Shown: positions 35,026 through 44,157 of the stretch, one piece after another
Position numbering within the stretch: position 1 is the stretch's first letter
Layout of the letters: the number at the start of each line of letters is the position of its first letter
Assembly: GCF_000826545.1 (NCBI RefSeq)
Contig: NZ_CDME01000001.1
Location: 51,668-115,667 of the forward strand
Length of the DNA: 64,000 nt
Source: Kibdelosporangium sp. MJ126-NF4
GTDB lineage: Bacteria; Actinomycetota; Actinomycetes; Mycobacteriales; Pseudonocardiaceae
Direction: 5' to 3'
Notes under the pieces: generated by a model
The model's input: the letters and a program-made list of their open reading frames with translations, nothing else
Database searches by the model: none
What the model was told of the DNA's origin: nothing
Made by a program: the position numbers and the translations under genes

Positions 35026-36537
35026 TCAGTAGGCCCCCTGCCCGGTTACCACGGCCCGCACCGTCTTCCACATGATCACTGCGTCGAGGGTGAGCGACCA
35101 GTCCTCCACGTACCGCAGGTCCAGCCGGACCGACTCCTCCCACGGCAGGTCGCTGCGACCGCTGACCTGCCACAACCCGGTCATCCCCGGCTTGACGAGC
35201 AGCCTTCTGCGCACGTCGGGCGCGTAGCGCTTGGTCTCCTCCGGCAGCGGCGGCCGCGGCCCGACCAGCGACATCGACCCGGACAGCACGTTGAACAGCT
35301 GCGGCAGTTCGTCGAGCGAGTAGCGGCGCAGCACCGCGCCGACCCTGGTCACCCTCGGGTCCTTGCGCATCTTGAACAGCAGGCCCGCACCGTCGTTGGC
35401 CAGGTCGCCGCGCATCCGGTGGGCGTCCTTCACCATCGTCCGGAACTTGATCATGGTGAAGGACCGGCCGTCCTTGCCCACCCGCCGCTGCCGGAAGAAC
35501 ACCGCGCCACGGCTGTCAGTCATGATCATCAGGCTGATCAGCAGGATCACCGGGGCGAAGAGGGTGAGCAGCATCGCCGAGCCGACGCGGTCGACGATCT
35601 CCTTGACCACACGACGGGCGCCGCTGAAAACCGGCGCGCTGACCCGCAGCAGCGGCATGCCGAGCACCGCGCTGACGTGCAACCGTGGTCCGGCGACCTC
35701 CATCAGCACCGGCGCGACGACCATCTCGGCCTCGCTGCCCTCGAGGTTCCACGCCAGCTCCTGCAGCCTGCGCGGGGTCCAATATGGATCCGAGGCGATC
35801 GCGACAACGCGGTAACCGCCGCGCCGCACGTGCTCGGCAAGATCCTTCAACCGCCCGACAACGGGAACGCCTTCGAGCTCGCCGCCGCCGTCACCGCCGC
35901 TGTCACCACGGCCGTCAAAAGTGCAGGCCGCTTCGACACGCCAGCCGAGATGCGGCGTCTGCCTGGTCCGGACGATCAGGTCGCGCGCCGTCTCGGCGCT
36001 GCCCGCGACGAGCACGGGTAACAGGCATTTGCCTTCCTTGCGCGACTTGTGCAGGAACCTGCGCAAAAGGTATCGCTGCGGGAAGGCGAGCAGGGCGATC
36101 GTGGGGATGGCCACGAACACCCACAGCCGGATGTTGGTCGAGTCGAACGCCAGACCGCCGAGCGCCAGCACGACCGCGGCGGAGAACAATCCCCGGCCCA
36201 GTCTGCCGAACTCGTCGGCGCCGTGGCCGAGCACGTTCGGGCTCCACGCCCTGTTCATCAGCAGGGAACACAGAACCAGCGCGACGGTGGTCACACCGAG
36301 CACAACCCACAGGTGCTGCCAGTTCGCCGACCCCCTGGCACCGAACAACAAACCGACCACGGTGACCGAGACCACAGTGGCGATCACGTCGCTGAGCACC
36401 ACCGAGCGGCGATACCTCGGCTCCCACGCCGCGATCGGCGCCTGACCGGGCACACCAATCGACAGCAGCGGCCGCGCCCGTTCCGGCAACACACGGCCAT
36501 GCACGCCGTGGCGAGGCGGACTGGCTTGCTCACCCAT
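35026..36537 (-). CDS. Polyprenyl-phosphate sugar-1-phosphate transferase (initiating enzyme), copy 1
   Basis: 503 residues from ATG 36537, preceded by a G-rich site (GGGGGGA) about 7 nt away. It has four N-terminal membrane helices, a cytoplasmic Rossmann-like region (CoA-binding-like, about 150-270), then a fifth helix and the bacterial sugar transferase domain: SFTMIKFRTM, D-E dyad in LDELPQLFNVLSG, SLVGPRPPLPEE and GLWQVSGRSDLPWEE. These enzymes start repeat-unit synthesis by moving a hexose-1-phosphate onto undecaprenyl phosphate. Close relative of the gene at 60153. Which sugar is used is not readable. Confidence 0.92.
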   Translation of the reverse strand: MGEQASPPRHGVHGRVLPERARPLLSIGVPGQAPIAAWEPRYRRSVVLSDVIATVVSVTVVGLLFGARGSANWQHLWVVLGVTTVALVLCSLLMNRAWSPNVLGHGADEFGRLGRGLFSAAVVLALGGLAFDSTNIRLWVFVAIPTIALLAFPQRYLLRRFLHKSRKEGKCLLPVLVAGSAETARDLIVRTRQTPHLGWRVEAACTFDGRGDSGGDGGGELEGVPVVGRLKDLAEHVRRGGYRVVAIASDPYWTPRRLQELAWNLEGSEAEMVVAPVLMEVAGPRLHVSAVLGMPLLRVSAPVFSGARRVVKEIVDRVGSAMLLTLFAPVILLISLMIMTDSRGAVFFRQRRVGKDGRSFTMIKFRTMVKDAHRMRGDLANDGAGLLFKMRKDPRVTRVGAVLRRYSLDELPQLFNVLSGSMSLVGPRPPLPEETKRYAPDVRRRLLVKPGMTGLWQVSGRSDLPWEESVRLDLRYVEDWSLTLDAVIMWKTVRAVVTGQGAY

Positions 36538-36947
36538 CGTCTGATCCCCCCGCAAATCGGGTTCGGGCAGAGGCATTCCCCACGGATGATCGGCGACCAC
36601 CCGCTGACATCGAAGCAATTCGTTGGTACGTAACGAGTCGGTGTCGACGCTTCGGTGCGTCACCAAACCATCAGTCGCTCGCGTACTTCCAGCCGTTACG
36701 CGCGGGGTTAACCGGTTTTTCGGCTCCGTCGGCACAGGTCCTGTCGGTGAGTTCCCGACTGACGATCAACCAGGCCCGCGCAAACACCCGAAACGGACGC
36801 GCAGACAGGCAAACGGCGGCGTCGCCCCCGGTGCGGGGTAGGCTGAACGGAGCCACGAGTCACCTGCGGCGCCGGACGGAACACCGTGCGATGCCAGACC
36901 GAATACCTCCGATCGGGTCTGTGTCAAGCTGAGAATATTTACCTTTG
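36538..36947. other. Gene-free interval upstream of sugar transferase copy 1
   Basis: 410 bp between two leftward genes. It holds a weak minus-strand promoter candidate: TTGACA (36927-36922), 16 bp, then TATTCG (36905-36900). No open frame here has a start signal or domain. Confidence 0.4.
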
Positions 36948-38300
36948 TCACGCCAGGCGTTGAGACGAATGGCCGCCGTCGAGCTGTCGCGGCGCCGCAT
37001 AACGCCGTAGTGCAGGGGCAACTGGCCTTCCCATCAGGAAACCGGTTACGCCGCCCTCGGCCAACGCCTTGCGGTAGACCGACAACGCGACGGTCGCAGC
37101 GTCCACAGTGTGCTCGACATCCACTTCGGTGTGCGCGGCCGAGATGACGAACGACTGACCGAGCACCCCACGGCGCAACAACTCCTGGAGAAACAGTGTT
37201 CGGAATGCCTGTGACGGGGTGCCTTCGCTGTCCTTGGTCGTGAAGATCAGGCACGACGGCCTGCCGATCACCGAAACATACTCGCCGATACCCAGTTCGG
37301 TGGCGGCAGAATTCACGCCATCGGCCAGAGCAGTCCCGGACCGTTCCATTGCTCCGATGGGGTCACCATCGGAATAGGCCTTGACCACCGCGCGGAAAGC
37401 GGCCAGTGACACGGTTTCCGGGCCGTGCGTGGTCGACAGCAGAAACACCCGCGGCTCGCCGGTGCGCAACCCGCCGAGTTCCATCAGCTCCCGCTTGCCC
37501 GCCAGCGCGGAGATGGGGAACCCGTTGCCCATCGCCTTGCCCCAGCAGGACAGGTCCGGCGTCACCCCGTAAACCCGCTGCGCACCGCCCGCCGACCAGC
37601 GGAAACCGGTGATCATCTCGTCGAAGACCAGCACAGTCCCGTGGTCGTCGCACAGCTTGCGCACGCCTTCGAGGAAGCCCGGCGCAGGCTCGGCGAGCGC
37701 GGTCGCCGCCTCGAGCACGACCGCCGCGATCTGTCCACTGTGCTCCGTGAACAGCGCACGCAGCGAGTCGAGATCGTTGTAGCGGAACTTCCCGACTGTC
37801 GACTGTGGTATCCCCGCGTCCATCGCCGTGGTGCCGATGAACCAGTCGTCGACGGAGTAGAACGGCTGGTCGCACATGGCGATCAGCTCCCGTCCGGTGG
37901 CCGCGCGGGCCAGCCGGACAGCGGCGGTGGTGGCGTCCGAGCCGTTCTTGGCGAACTTCACCATGTCCGCGCCGGGAACCAGGCGCAGGAAGTCCTCCGC
38001 GGCCCTGAGCTCCAACTCGGTCGGCCGGGTGAAGCTCAGCCCGTTGCCCAGTTCCGCCCGGACAGCCTCGACGACCGGTTCGTACGCGTGCCCGAGCGTG
38101 ATGCTGCGCAGGCCCATGCCGTATTCGACATAGCGGTTCCCATCGACGTCCCACACAGTCGCCCCTTTGCCCCTTGCCAGGACGGGAGCCATGCCCTCCG
38201 GGTACTGGTCGGCACCGCGCGCATACGTGTGCGCACCGCCGGGGACGAGGTCGTGCAGCCGGGCCTGCAGGTCGTTGGACCTGCGGAAATCGTCGTTCAC
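36948..38300 (-). CDS. Class III aminotransferase (glutamate-1-semialdehyde aminomutase-like)
   Basis: 450 residues from GTG 38300, with GGAGG 7 nt upstream. Fold-type I PLP enzyme: PLP lysine near K255 (CWGKAMGNGFP), cofactor aspartate near D227 (VFDEMITGF), and the N-terminal GGAHTYARGADQYPEG segment. Members of this group in sugar or antibiotic clusters act as sugar or acyl aminotransferases, unlike HemL, which usually lies with haem genes; no haem-synthesis genes are here. It is divergent from the WecG-like gene at 38357, so amino-sugar formation is a reasonable inference. Confidence 0.83.
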   Translation of the reverse strand: MNDDFRRSNDLQARLHDLVPGGAHTYARGADQYPEGMAPVLARGKGATVWDVDGNRYVEYGMGLRSITLGHAYEPVVEAVRAELGNGLSFTRPTELELRAAEDFLRLVPGADMVKFAKNGSDATTAAVRLARAATGRELIAMCDQPFYSVDDWFIGTTAMDAGIPQSTVGKFRYNDLDSLRALFTEHSGQIAAVVLEAATALAEPAPGFLEGVRKLCDDHGTVLVFDEMITGFRWSAGGAQRVYGVTPDLSCWGKAMGNGFPISALAGKRELMELGGLRTGEPRVFLLSTTHGPETVSLAAFRAVVKAYSDGDPIGAMERSGTALADGVNSAATELGIGEYVSVIGRPSCLIFTTKDSEGTPSQAFRTLFLQELLRRGVLGQSFVISAAHTEVDVEHTVDAATVALSVYRKALAEGGVTGFLMGRPVAPALRRYAAPRQLDGGHSSQRLA

Positions 38301-38356
38301 CTGCACAACCTCCCACACCTCGTAGCCGCGCTGACACGGACAGGTACCCTGCGCGC

Positions 38357-39115
38357 GTGACAGTTCGGCGCGTACCAGTTGGCACGGTAGTGGTCGACGC
38401 CATGACCGAGGCGGAGGTCGTCCACCGGGTGCGGGACACCTGGCAGGACGGCGGCTGGATCCTGACCGCGAACGTCGACATCGTGCGCGCCATCAGCCGG
38501 GACCGTTCACTGGTCGAGCTCGCCTCCACCGCGACGCTGACGGTCGCCGACGGCATGCCCCTGGTCTGGGCGGGCCGCATCGCGGGCAAGGACATCCCCG
38601 AACGCGTCACCGGCAGCTCACTCGTGCACACCCTGAGCCGCGCCGCCGCGATGGACGGCCGCTCGGTGTACCTGCTCGGCGGAGCCCCCGGTGCCGCCGA
38701 ACGCGCCGCCGCCGCACTGCGCGAACAGTCCCCCGGACTGAAGATCGCCGGGGTGGCCGCGCCGCCGGTCGGCTTCGAGAAGTGCGAGCAGACCCTGCAG
38801 TCGGTCATCGACGACGTGGTGCAGACCCAGCCGAGCCTGGTGCTGATCGGAATGGGCTTCCCCAAGCAGGAGAAACTGATCCAACGGCTGCGCGCGGTCA
38901 TGCCCAACGCCTGGTACGTCGGCTGCGGCGCGGGAATCCCGATGGCCTCCGGTGACGCCCGACGCGCCCCCGTCACGCTGCAGAAGCTCGGCCTGGAGTG
39001 GGCGCACCGCCTGGCCATGGAGCCTCGTCGGCTGGCTCGGCGGTATCTGCGTGACGACTTGCCGTTCGCGCTCATGCTGCTGGCGGGCGCCGCTGTGCGC
39101 CGCGTGCGCCGTTAG
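38357..39115 (+). CDS. WecG/TagA/CpsF family glycosyltransferase (GT26)
   Basis: 252 residues from GTG 38357. The characteristic GT26 residues are present: T37 and N39 in LTANVDIVRAI and D65 in ADGMPLVW, plus VTGSSLV and the GMGFPKQEKLI region. T37 and D65 correspond in number to the functional residues described for TagA. The family adds an N-acetylmannosamine-type (or glucose-type) second sugar to a polyprenyl-linked first sugar, a peripheral membrane step. It therefore fits directly after the initiating transferase. A TACCCT box before the GTG could give a leaderless message. Confidence 0.88.
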   Translation: MTVRRVPVGTVVVDAMTEAEVVHRVRDTWQDGGWILTANVDIVRAISRDRSLVELASTATLTVADGMPLVWAGRIAGKDIPERVTGSSLVHTLSRAAAMDGRSVYLLGGAPGAAERAAAALREQSPGLKIAGVAAPPVGFEKCEQTLQSVIDDVVQTQPSLVLIGMGFPKQEKLIQRLRAVMPNAWYVGCGAGIPMASGDARRAPVTLQKLGLEWAHRLAMEPRRLARRYLRDDLPFALMLLAGAAVRRVRR

Positions 39116-39159
39116 CCCAAAGCACTCGCCAGTCCACGCACCAGCGCACGGAGGGTCGA

Positions 39160-39621
39160 GTGGGACGAACTGTGACGATCACCGGGCCACGATCGATCAC
39201 GGCCGAGTCCCAAGCTCTGCTGCCTGGCTTGTTCGAGCATTACATCGGCCCTTTTGCCAAGCCGGGCGCACGGTTCTACCTCGGCGGTGCCGTCGGCATC
39301 GACACCTTGGCATTGAACTGGCTGGCCGAGAACAGCGAGGCGTCGCTGATCGTGGTGGTCCCGCGCACGGTTGCCGACCAACCCGCCCTCGCAGGCGAGG
39401 CAATTCGTGCTTGGCAGAGCCAGGATCGACTTGCCGACGTGATCGAGTTGCGAGCCGGAGCACCCGGGTCCGCCGCGTATCACGCACGGAACCGCTGGAT
39501 GGTGGACCACAGTGCCTTCGTCATCGGGTTTCCCCAGGCCACGCTGCCGTCGAGCGGAACCTGGTACACGATCGACTACGCCGCCGATCAGGGGAAGCCA
39601 CGGCTCGTCGTGCCCATCTGA
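39160..39621 (+). CDS. Small SLOG/DprA-like Rossmann protein
   Basis: 153 residues from GTG 39160, with GGAGGG about 5 nt upstream. The opening VTITGPRSI and the nucleotide-binding pattern FYLGGAVGIDTLALNWL (GGAxGID at about 42-48) match the Rossmann core shared by DprA and SLOG-superfamily proteins. No other domain is present. SLOG proteins bind nucleotides or modified sugars, some in defence systems, but nothing near it confirms that. Probably transcribed on its own. Confidence 0.65.
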   Translation: MGRTVTITGPRSITAESQALLPGLFEHYIGPFAKPGARFYLGGAVGIDTLALNWLAENSEASLIVVVPRTVADQPALAGEAIRAWQSQDRLADVIELRAGAPGSAAYHARNRWMVDHSAFVIGFPQATLPSSGTWYTIDYAADQGKPRLVVPI

Positions 39622-39665
39622 CACCTGAGAGTGCGTCGGCACTCACCTGCTCGGATACTCGTGGT

Positions 39666-40433
39666 GTGCGTTTTCTTGGTCATTCGACCGTTCGGATCGA
39701 GATCGGTGGCCGAGTTGTGCTCACGGATCCGGTGCTCACGGCCAGGGTGGGGCCGCTGGTTCGGGTTGTTCCGCTTCCTGATCCGGCTACCTGGGCTGAT
39801 GTCGATCTGGTGCTGATCTCCCACCTGCACGGCGACCACCTGCATCTGCCGTCGCTTCGCCTCGTGCGCGACGCTCGGATCGTGGTGCCGAGGGGCGCCG
39901 GTGCGTGGCTGCGCCGCAAGGGGTTCCCGAGGGTGGAGGAGTTGGGTGTCGGGGAGCGGCTTGTCGATGGTGACCTGACGGTCACGGCGGTGCACGCCGA
40001 GCATTCCGGGCATCGCTGGGGGCCGAGGTGGACGCACGGTCCGCATGCGCCCGCCGTTGGGCACGTTCTTGAGGCCGGGAAGCGGGTGTATGTGGCGGGC
40101 GACACAGATATATACGACGGCATGGCGGGCATGGGGCCGGTTGACGTCGCTCTGCTGCCCGTGTGGGGCTGGGGGATGACGCTCGGGCCCGGCCATCTCG
40201 ACCCGGCCAGGGCTGCCAGGGCCGTCGAGTTGATCCGTCCGAGGATCGCGGTGCCGGTGCACTGGGGGACGCTCGCGCTGCCGGGAGTGGCGCGGACAGC
40301 GCGGATGCGGCGGCTGCTCAGCGAGCCAGGGCACGACTTCGCCGCCGCTGTCAGCAACGCGGCTGTCAGCAACGGCACAGAGGTGATCGTGGCGCTGCCG
40401 GGGACCGAGGTGACGCATGAACCTCGCACTTGA
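39666..40433 (+). CDS. MBL-fold metallohydrolase
   Basis: 255 residues from GTG 39666. Zinc motif SHLHGDH (H53, H55, D57, H58), then HAEHSGHRWG, an Asp ligand in VAGDTDIYDG and a final histidine in PVHWGTL. This arrangement is the Lactamase_B_2 group (UlaG-like or NAPE-phospholipase-like) acting on phosphodiesters or lactones. No signal peptide. The gene overlaps the start of the DedA-phosphatase fusion by 17 bp, so the two are likely made together and may act on related substrates. Confidence 0.83.
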   Translation: MRFLGHSTVRIEIGGRVVLTDPVLTARVGPLVRVVPLPDPATWADVDLVLISHLHGDHLHLPSLRLVRDARIVVPRGAGAWLRRKGFPRVEELGVGERLVDGDLTVTAVHAEHSGHRWGPRWTHGPHAPAVGHVLEAGKRVYVAGDTDIYDGMAGMGPVDVALLPVWGWGMTLGPGHLDPARAARAVELIRPRIAVPVHWGTLALPGVARTARMRRLLSEPGHDFAAAVSNAAVSNGTEVIVALPGTEVTHEPRT

Positions 40434-43092
40434 TCTGACCACCACGTCGTCGGTCGGGTATCCGCTGGTCTTCGGCGGTGTCCTGCTCGGCTCGATCATC
40501 CCGATCGTGCCGACCGGAGCCGTTGTCGGCGCGGGCGCGGCCGTCGCGATGACGAGCGCGGGCCTGTCCCTGCCGTTGGTGCTGGTGTTGTCCACGCTCG
40601 GCGCCTACATCGGGGATGTTGTCACGTACGCGACCGCCCGGCTCGGGGGTGATCCCGCCGTGCGGTGGCTGGCGCGTCACCAGCACGCCGACCGGGTGGC
40701 GAGTGTCCGTGCGCAGTTCGCGCGGCGCGGCTGGCAGATTCTCGTGGTGGGACGGTTGCTTCCGGCTGGACGGATCCCGGTGCTGCTCGCGGCCGGGGCT
40801 TTGGCGTATCCGTGGCGGCGGTTCCTGCCGACCGCGCTGGTCGCGGCCGCGCTCTGGGCCGTCGCGTACGCGCTGCTGGGTGTGGTCAGTGGCGGGATCT
40901 TCGACTCGCCCTTGATCGCGAGCTTGTTGGCAACGGGGCTTGTCCTGGTTGTCACGGTTCTCATGGCTGTCATCGCACGCCGTCGACACCGTGCGCCCGA
41001 CGCGGGCAAGTTGCTGCGTGGTGGACGGGCGACGGTCCGGGTGTTGTTCGTGTGGTTCGTTGTCACCGCCGCGTTGCGGGCGTTCGACGCCTTGCTGCCC
41101 GGGTTCACGATGACCCAGTGGTGGCAGCCGACCGTCTGCGCGTTGCTGCTCGGCCTGATGGCCGCGGTGGTGTGGCCGCTCGTTCTGCGGATCGCGTTGC
41201 CGTTCGCGCTGTTCACGTTGGGCCTTGGCGGTTTCGTCGTGATCGGCGCGGGCGCGTTGGCCATCTTCAACACCGTGCCCGGCGTCGAGATCGAGAACCT
41301 GAGCACCGCCGTCGCGGTGACGATCGGGATGGCGGCCGTCAGCGCCGTGATGAGCAGTGTGCTGGCCATCGACGAGGACGAGATCTTCTTCCGGCGCATC
41401 GCCCGGCGCGGCGGCACGCCCACCCGGATGCCGGACGACACCCCGCCCGGTGTGATCTTCCTGCAGATCGACGGGCTGGGGTACGACACCGTCCGGCGGG
41501 CCGTGCGTGACGGTGACATGCCGACGCTGGCCACGTGGATCAACGAGGACGACAGCCACACGCTGGAACGCTGGCAGACCGACTGGAGCTCGCAGACCGG
41601 CGCGAGCGTGTCCGGCATCCTGCACGGCGACAACCACGACATCCTCGGGTTCCGATGGTACGAGAAGGACCGCGACCACGTGATGGCGTGCGCGCACCCG
41701 AAGGATGCGGCCGAGATCGAACGCAGGCACTCCAACGGCCAGGGGCTGCTGTCCGGCGGCGGCGCGGGACACGGCAACCTGTTCACTGGCGACGCGGACC
41801 ACGTGACGCTCACGATGAGCGCGGTTCCGGTGCTGGGCAAGGGAGTCCGTCGCGGCAGGCACGGCAGGACCGGGTCCGGCTACTACGCGTACTTCGCCCG
41901 GCCGGTGAACATCGTGCGCACGTTCGCCTCGGCGCTGACCGACATCGCCAGGGAGATCGTGGCGTCGACGAGCCAGAGGCGGCGCGGGGTGAAGCCCCGG
42001 ATCAAGCGCGGCGGCTTCTACCCGATCGCCCGCTCCGGCACGACCGTGATCACGCGGGACGTGGTGGTCGCGGCGATCATCGAGGACATCCTGGCCGGGC
42101 GGCCGGTGGTGTACGCGGACTTCCTCGGCTACGACGAGGTCGCGCACCACTCCGGGATCGAACGGTTCGACGCGCTGGCCGTGCTGCGCGCGATCGACCA
42201 GCAGATCGGGCGGCTGCACCGGGCCACGCGGCTCGGGCCGCGGCCGTACCACCTCGTCGTGCTGTCCGATCACGGCCAGACGCAGGGCTGGGCGTTCGCC
42301 GACCGGTTCGGCGAACCGGTCGAGAAGCTCGTCGGCCGGTTGTGCGGCAGCGAACCGGCGGACGTGAAGAAAGCGGTCACGCCGCGCAACGCCACCGAGG
42401 GCTGGCAGATGAACGCCGCGCTGGCCGGGGGCGGACTGATCGCGCGGCGGCTGCGGGGCCGGGTCGAGAAGGCCGGGGTCAGCCGCGAGCTGCACCGCGC
42501 GCCCGGCGGCGAGCCCGGCGAGGTCGCACGGGTCGCGCCCGGTGTGGTGGTCGTGGTGTCCGGGCACGTGGCGATGGTGTCGTTCACCGACCACGAAGGC
42601 CGTGTGCCGCTGGAGACGATCGAACGCGAGTACCCGGACCTGCTGCCGCAGCTGGTCGATCACCCCGGTGTCGGGTTCATGCTCGTGCGCAGCTCGGAGT
42701 TCGGGCCGGTGGTGCTCGGCCGGGACGGGCTGCACCGGCTGGCCACCGGCGTGGTCATCGGCGAGGACCCGGTGCGGGACTACGGTCCACACGCCGCCGA
42801 GCTGGTCCGGCGGACCGACGGGTTCCCGCACTGCGCGGACATCATGATCAACAGCCGGTACGACCCGGAGACCGACAACGCCTCGCCGTTCGAGCCGCAC
42901 GTCGGGTCGCACGGCGGGCTCGGCGGACCGCAGGCCCGCGGATTCGTCATGTACCCGAAGAATTTCCGCGCTGCCGGGGACGTGGTCGGGGCGGAGGCGC
43001 TGCACCGGGTGTTCCGCGGCTGGCTGACCGATCTCGGGCATCCGGCGCCTGCGGCGGACGAACGCGTCAGCGCGCCCGTACCACTCCCTTGA
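40417..43092 (+). CDS. DedA-holin-alkaline phosphatase-superfamily fusion protein
   Basis: 891 residues. Part 1 (about 15-190) is a DedA/VTT domain with the conserved loop VVGRLLPAGRIPVLLAAG and helices on either side; DedA proteins include undecaprenyl-phosphate translocases. Part 2 (about 205-320) has four helices of the phage-holin-4-like type (LVLRIALPFALFTLGLGG). Part 3 (from about 345) is an alkaline phosphatase-superfamily phosphodiesterase: D352 (QIDGLGYD), T394 as nucleophile (SSQTGAS), D573 and H577 (GYDEVAHHSG), D618-H619 (LSDHGQ). The reading frame is continuous with no sign of a junction. Its place in a polysaccharide locus suggests lipid-phosphate or polyprenyl turnover, which is an inference. 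Confidence 0.86.
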   Translation: MNLALDLTTTSSVGYPLVFGGVLLGSIIPIVPTGAVVGAGAAVAMTSAGLSLPLVLVLSTLGAYIGDVVTYATARLGGDPAVRWLARHQHADRVASVRAQFARRGWQILVVGRLLPAGRIPVLLAAGALAYPWRRFLPTALVAAALWAVAYALLGVVSGGIFDSPLIASLLATGLVLVVTVLMAVIARRRHRAPDAGKLLRGGRATVRVLFVWFVVTAALRAFDALLPGFTMTQWWQPTVCALLLGLMAAVVWPLVLRIALPFALFTLGLGGFVVIGAGALAIFNTVPGVEIENLSTAVAVTIGMAAVSAVMSSVLAIDEDEIFFRRIARRGGTPTRMPDDTPPGVIFLQIDGLGYDTVRRAVRDGDMPTLATWINEDDSHTLERWQTDWSSQTGASVSGILHGDNHDILGFRWYEKDRDHVMACAHPKDAAEIERRHSNGQGLLSGGGAGHGNLFTGDADHVTLTMSAVPVLGKGVRRGRHGRTGSGYYAYFARPVNIVRTFASALTDIAREIVASTSQRRRGVKPRIKRGGFYPIARSGTTVITRDVVVAAIIEDILAGRPVVYADFLGYDEVAHHSGIERFDALAVLRAIDQQIGRLHRATRLGPRPYHLVVLSDHGQTQGWAFADRFGEPVEKLVGRLCGSEPADVKKAVTPRNATEGWQMNAALAGGGLIARRLRGRVEKAGVSRELHRAPGGEPGEVARVAPGVVVVVSGHVAMVSFTDHEGRVPLETIEREYPDLLPQLVDHPGVGFMLVRSSEFGPVVLGRDGLHRLATGVVIGEDPVRDYGPHAAELVRRTDGFPHCADIMINSRYDPETDNASPFEPHVGSHGGLGGPQARGFVMYPKNFRAAGDVVGAEALHRVFRGWLTDLGHPAPAADERVSAPVPLP

Positions 43093-44143
43093 TCACCTCG
43101 GCCAGCCTCCTGGCCTGCACGTCGGTCGTCAGTTCCTGTTCCAGCCTGGCGCGCCCGGCCTTGCCCATGGCGTCCGCCCGCTCGGGATCTGCCATCAACG
43201 CGTTGACCGCGGACGCGAACATGTCCACGTCTCCCGGCGGCACCACCAGACCGTCGTGGCCGTGCTTGAGGTAGCCGTCCAGCCCCGCGCTCGCGGTCAC
43301 GACGTACGGCCGCCCGCACGCCATCGCCTCCAGGACGACCGACATACCGGAGCCGTGAATGTTCGGCTTCGTGGCCACGGCGACCACGTTCGCCCTGCCG
43401 TAGAACTGGCGCCGCTTGGGGCCGAGGTGCTCGCGGTGCAGCACGCCGAACTCGGGCGGCAGGTCGACGTCGAGCTGGGTGGCCAGGTCCAGCCGGGTGT
43501 TCGGCCGGTGGCGGCGCACGTCCGCGACCGCCTTGATCAGGGTGTCGTGGTCGCGGTGCGCGTCGTCGCCGACGCTGACCACCAGGTCGCGGTCGATCTC
43601 CCCGTCGGCGGGCCGGAACCAGTCGCCGTCGATGCCGAAGGGGACGAACCGCAGCTTCCGGTCGGGCACGCGCCACTCGTCACGCAGCACCGGGATCATG
43701 CCCTTCGCCTGGACGAACACCACTTCCATCCGGTCGAGCGCCTTGCCCGCGCGCTCCAGGAACCGCGGCGAGCGCTTGTCCGGGTCTGTCAGCAGCTGCA
43801 CACCGCTGATCACCGGCGGGCCGCCGGGCAGCGACGCCGCCGGGATCCCGGTGAACTCGTCCCAGCAGAGCACCACGTCGGCGCTGCGCTTGAGCTTGTT
43901 GTAGTGCGACGCAACGGCTTCCAGCCATTCGAGGCCGCCTGCCCGGTCGCGGACCCGGCGGGCGACCGCGCCGGGGATCCGTCCGGAGAGGACCTTGCGG
44001 AACGCGACGTCGACGCCGTGTCGCGCCAGTTCGTCGATGCCGAACGGGGTAGCATTCGGGACTTCGCCGGTCGCGTTGCGCTCCGGCCACTTGGCCGCGT
44101 CGAGGTAGTGGATCAACTCCACCCAGGCACGCACGCGCGACAC
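43067..44143 (-). CDS. Family 4 glycosyltransferase, paralogue A
   Basis: 358 residues. GT-B fold: VVLCWDEFTGIPA in the acceptor domain, FVPFGIDGDWFRP and LVVSVGDDAHRDHDTLIKAV in the linker, and the donor motif SVVLEAMACGRPYVVTASAGLDGY. It is clearly homologous to the next gene upstream (44158-45171) along its length, including the VRAWVELIHYL start. Its 3' end overlaps the fusion gene by 26 bp, antisense. Donor and acceptor unknown. Confidence 0.85.
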   Translation of the reverse strand: MSRVRAWVELIHYLDAAKWPERNATGEVPNATPFGIDELARHGVDVAFRKVLSGRIPGAVARRVRDRAGGLEWLEAVASHYNKLKRSADVVLCWDEFTGIPAASLPGGPPVISGVQLLTDPDKRSPRFLERAGKALDRMEVVFVQAKGMIPVLRDEWRVPDRKLRFVPFGIDGDWFRPADGEIDRDLVVSVGDDAHRDHDTLIKAVADVRRHRPNTRLDLATQLDVDLPPEFGVLHREHLGPKRRQFYGRANVVAVATKPNIHGSGMSVVLEAMACGRPYVVTASAGLDGYLKHGHDGLVVPPGDVDMFASAVNALMADPERADAMGKAGRARLEQELTTDVQARRLAEVIKGVVRAR

Positions 44144-44157
44144 AGTCCGACTCCTGA

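Noticed and set aside
36900..36927. Strong promoter for sugar transferase copy 1
   Set aside because: TTGACA is good but the -10 (TATTCG) is weak and about 360 bp from the start codon; mentioned only as a candidate within the interval.
36948..38300. hemL (tetrapyrrole synthesis)
   Set aside because: The fold fits, but the surrounding genes are for polysaccharide synthesis and no haem genes are here, so the gene name is not assigned.
40366..43041. Very long open frame opposite the DedA-phosphatase gene
   Set aside because: Mirror frame of a strongly coding gene in GC-rich DNA; it reads as Arg/His/Pro-rich sequence without domains, while the other strand has three clear domains.
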